7,968 bases of DNA, from positions 1 to 7,968 of the forward strand of contig NZ_CAKRLH010000069.1 of NCBI RefSeq assembly GCF_934359325.1, given 5' to 3'. The position numbers were made by a program, and so were the translations under genes. The stretch's first letter is position 1. Each line of letters begins with the position of its first letter. The stretch is from an uncultured Porphyromonas sp. Its GTDB lineage: Bacteria; Bacteroidota; Bacteroidia; Bacteroidales; Porphyromonadaceae. Under the pieces are notes generated by a model, which did no database searches, was not told the DNA's origin, and saw only the letters and a program-made list of their open reading frames with translations. This document shows, piece after piece, positions 6,354 through 7,968 of this stretch.

Positions 6354-7271
6354 ATGTCATCGCTTGATACCATCCCCTTCCACCCTGTTACTCTTGAGGA
6401 TCGACCGATCTTAGAGTCCTTCTACGAGATCAATCCCTACCTCTCCTGTGACTATACCTTCTCCAATCTCATCGGTTGGAATCATGTCTACCGGACCGAG
6501 ATTGCTGTCCATAAGGGATTCCTCCTAATACGCTTCTGGAACGAGGAGAATAAGCGGCACGCCTACCTCATGCCTATAGGCTCCGACGACTCCCGCCTCC
6601 GCGAGGTGCTGCTCGATATGGAGCAGGATCAGGCGCAGCTGGAGGAGAAGAATCTGACGATCATGGGCGCCACGCCTGAGGCTGTACAGGCGCTGGAGTC
6701 GATCCATCCGGATCAGATGGTCACGCTCGCCAATCGTGACTACTCTGACTACATCTACCTGAGGGAGAAGCTTGCGTCCCTCTCGGGCAAGAAGCTGCAG
6801 TCCAAGCGTAACCACTGCAACCGATTTGAGCGGACCTATCCCGACTGGAGCTACGAGGAGATCACGGAGGAGTCGCTAAGGGAGTGTATGGAGGTGGAGA
6901 ATGAGTGGTACCGCGAGACCGACACTACGGAGGGGATGTCCGATGAGCGGAGGATGATCCGCTTCGCCTTAGAGCACATGAGCGAGATTGGTCTCAGCGG
7001 AGGGCTGCTGAGGGTCGAGGGGAAGGTGATCGCCTTTACTCTCGGTATGCCTCAGAGTGCTCGCTGCTTCGACGTCAATATCGAGAAGGCTGATGTCGCC
7101 TATGATGGCGCTTTCACCATGATCAATCGGGAGTTTGTCCGTCGGATACCAGAGCAGTACACCTATATCAATCGCGAGGAGGATATGGGGCTACCGGGTC
7201 TGCGGAAGGCAAAGCTCTCATACAGGCCTGAGATCCTCCTGGATGAGTACACCGTAGTCCTCAACGTATGA
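6354..7271 (+). CDS. DUF2156 (MprF C-terminal-like, tandem acetyltransferase fold) protein
   Basis: This 305-aa soluble protein has no signal peptide or membrane helix and matches the stand-alone DUF2156 proteins of Bacteroidales. In MprF the related domain moves an amino acid from aminoacyl-tRNA to phosphatidylglycerol, but no substrate is known for this form. Recognisable segments: YTFSNLIGWNHVY (34-46), YSDYIYLREKL (130-140), SGKKLQSKRNHCNRF (144-158), VIAFTLGMP (225-233), VNIEKADVAYDGAF (241-254) and INREEDMGLPGLRKAKLSY (272-290). The last holds the most conserved acidic and basic residues. The open frame continues up to an ATG at 6204. Its 50 extra codons encode atypical Gly/Arg-rich sequence and cover the promoter box at 6317-6324, so the ATG at 6354 is chosen. 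It overlaps the next gene by 4 nt (ATGA). Confidence 0.88.
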   Translation: MSSLDTIPFHPVTLEDRPILESFYEINPYLSCDYTFSNLIGWNHVYRTEIAVHKGFLLIRFWNEENKRHAYLMPIGSDDSRLREVLLDMEQDQAQLEEKNLTIMGATPEAVQALESIHPDQMVTLANRDYSDYIYLREKLASLSGKKLQSKRNHCNRFERTYPDWSYEEITEESLRECMEVENEWYRETDTTEGMSDERRMIRFALEHMSEIGLSGGLLRVEGKVIAFTLGMPQSARCFDVNIEKADVAYDGAFTMINREFVRRIPEQYTYINREEDMGLPGLRKAKLSYRPEILLDEYTVVLNV

Positions 7272-7831
7272 TTCGGCTCCACCCCTATGACGGCTCGGAT
7301 AGCCTACTCCGATCGTCCATTCTCTCCCTCCTCTCGGAGGCTTTTGGTAAGGAGGGGCAACCCTACTATGAGCTGGCGATGGAGTACCTCTATGACGGCG
7401 AGCACACCTTTCTATTAAGTGAGGGCGATGGGGCGCTCCTTGCAGTGGCGCTCGTGGTGGACTATGTCGATCCGGACAAGGGACGATGGGCGTACCTCTA
7501 CAGCTTCGCTACTCGGGAGGATCGGCGAGGGGAGGGACTGATGACCGGACTCTATAAGGAGGCCATCGAGCCAAGGCTGATCGAGCGAGGGTACCGAGGT
7601 GCCTGTCTCGTGCCGGCGACCTCTTCTCTGGTCAGCTTCTACAAGGGCTGGGGCTTTCATCTGCTCAGAGATGCTGAAGATGCCATACCGATCACGCCGG
7701 GACAGAGAGCGACAGACTATCTCATCGCCGCTTATGGACAGCCAAGTATTGACAATCCCTTGCCCTTCCGGATGATTAAGCCCTTCGTCCCCACCGTCGA
7801 TCACTACCGGCTCGTCTCGCCTTTAGACTAA
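7268..7831 (+). CDS. GNAT family N-acetyltransferase
   Basis: This 187-aa cytoplasmic protein has a single GNAT fold, which transfers an acetyl (or other acyl) group from acyl-CoA to an amine. The core beta4-alpha3 acyl-CoA site is RWAYLYSFATREDRRGEGL (73-91), with the RRGEGL pyrophosphate loop at 86-91. The second signature, LVSFYKGWGF (121-130), carries the usual Tyr and GF. The C-terminal 50 residues (about 138-187) extend past the core and look specific to this subgroup. Its ATG overlaps the DUF2156 stop codon as ATGA, implying translational coupling and a shared task. The acceptor substrate cannot be predicted. tyrS follows 72 nt later with its own promoter. Confidence 0.9.
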   Translation: MIRLHPYDGSDSLLRSSILSLLSEAFGKEGQPYYELAMEYLYDGEHTFLLSEGDGALLAVALVVDYVDPDKGRWAYLYSFATREDRRGEGLMTGLYKEAIEPRLIERGYRGACLVPATSSLVSFYKGWGFHLLRDAEDAIPITPGQRATDYLIAAYGQPSIDNPLPFRMIKPFVPTVDHYRLVSPLD

Positions 7832-7840
7832 GTGTTAGTC
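7826..7840 (+). terminator. Possible weak hairpin at the end of the GNAT gene
   Basis: GACTAA (7826-7831) and TTAGTC (7835-7840) form a 6-bp stem with a GTG loop, followed by C6-T3-CC-T4 rather than a clean T run. The stem contains the gene's TAA stop. It may attenuate read-through into tyrS, but an AT-rich 6-bp stem is weak. Confidence 0.35.
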
Positions 7841-7869
7841 CCCCCTTTCCTTTTGGCGCATAAAAAGTC

Positions 7870-7877
7870 TACCTTTG
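7870..7877 (+). promoter_or_regulatory. -7 box of the tyrS promoter
   Basis: TACCTTTG is an exact TAnnTTTG match, 26 nt before the tyrS ATG. TTTC at 7846-7849 sits 20 nt upstream and is close to the -33 TTTG consensus, making this the best two-part promoter in the window. Transcription would begin near 7884. Confidence 0.75.
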
Positions 7878-7903
7878 CAGAAATTGAACGAACGTAACGA
7901 TAT

Positions 7904-7968
7904 ATGAACTTTATCAAAGAGCTTGAGTGGCGTGGCATGATCCACGACATGATCCCCGGAACCGAGGA
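7904..7968 (+). CDS. tyrS: Tyrosyl-tRNA synthetase, N-terminal 21 codons only
   Basis: Only the N-terminus lies in the window: MNFIKELEWRGMIHDMIPGT. The pattern NFxxEL-WRGMxxDMxPGTEE is characteristic of Bacteroidales TyrS, a class I synthetase that charges tRNA-Tyr in the cytoplasm. The start follows a near-consensus promoter (box 7870-7877) and an A-rich leader. The catalytic HIGH and KMSKS motifs lie beyond the window, so the call rests on this short N-terminal match, which I consider distinctive. Confidence 0.85.
   Translation, partial: MNFIKELEWRGMIHDMIPGTE

Overview
The window looks like chromosome from a Bacteroidota bacterium, probably order Bacteroidales. A Porphyromonas-like, fairly GC-rich genome is a guess. 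The evidence is five promoter boxes of the Bacteroidetes sigma-ABfr type (TAnnTTTG) just upstream of genes, no Shine-Dalgarno sequences but A-rich leaders, a DUF5715 protein and a DUF2156 protein of the kind common in Bacteroidales, and the protein sequences in general. No insertion sequence, phage, CRISPR, tRNA or rRNA gene was recognised. The gene content looks like ordinary core chromosome.

Minus strand, read from high to low coordinates. A secreted GH2 beta-galactosidase-like enzyme (5913-3391) is followed after 37 nt by a membrane-anchored DUF5715 protein with an M15-peptidase-like metal site (3353-2427). Next is a small outer-membrane beta-barrel protein (2360-1836) with its own promoter, closed by a strong hairpin terminator (1763-1807). 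A new promoter then drives panC (1701-844), with a secreted GHL10/DUF187 family glycosidase only 10 nt behind it (833 to beyond position 1, truncated by the window edge).

Plus strand. A DUF2156 protein (6354-7271) and a GNAT acetyltransferase (7268-7831) share an ATGA overlap and so are probably translationally coupled. After a small hairpin comes the promoter and first 21 codons of tyrS (7904 to beyond the window end).

The two arms diverge from a 440-nt intergenic region (5914-6353). Its most striking content is three perfect 16-bp palindromes built on ACCGGT, with centres exactly 22 bp apart (6073-6132). They look like a tandem operator for an unidentified regulator and lie nearer the GH2 promoter than the DUF2156 promoter. 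This is the most interesting signal in the window.

Functionally, the minus arm combines glycan breakdown (GH2, GHL10), envelope functions (DUF5715, beta-barrel) and pantothenate synthesis. The plus arm pairs two acyltransferase-fold proteins upstream of tyrosyl-tRNA synthetase. For three genes (panC, DUF2156, DUF5715) the longest open frame begins too far upstream. For panC and DUF2156 a promoter box lies inside the extra codons, so shorter starts are used here.
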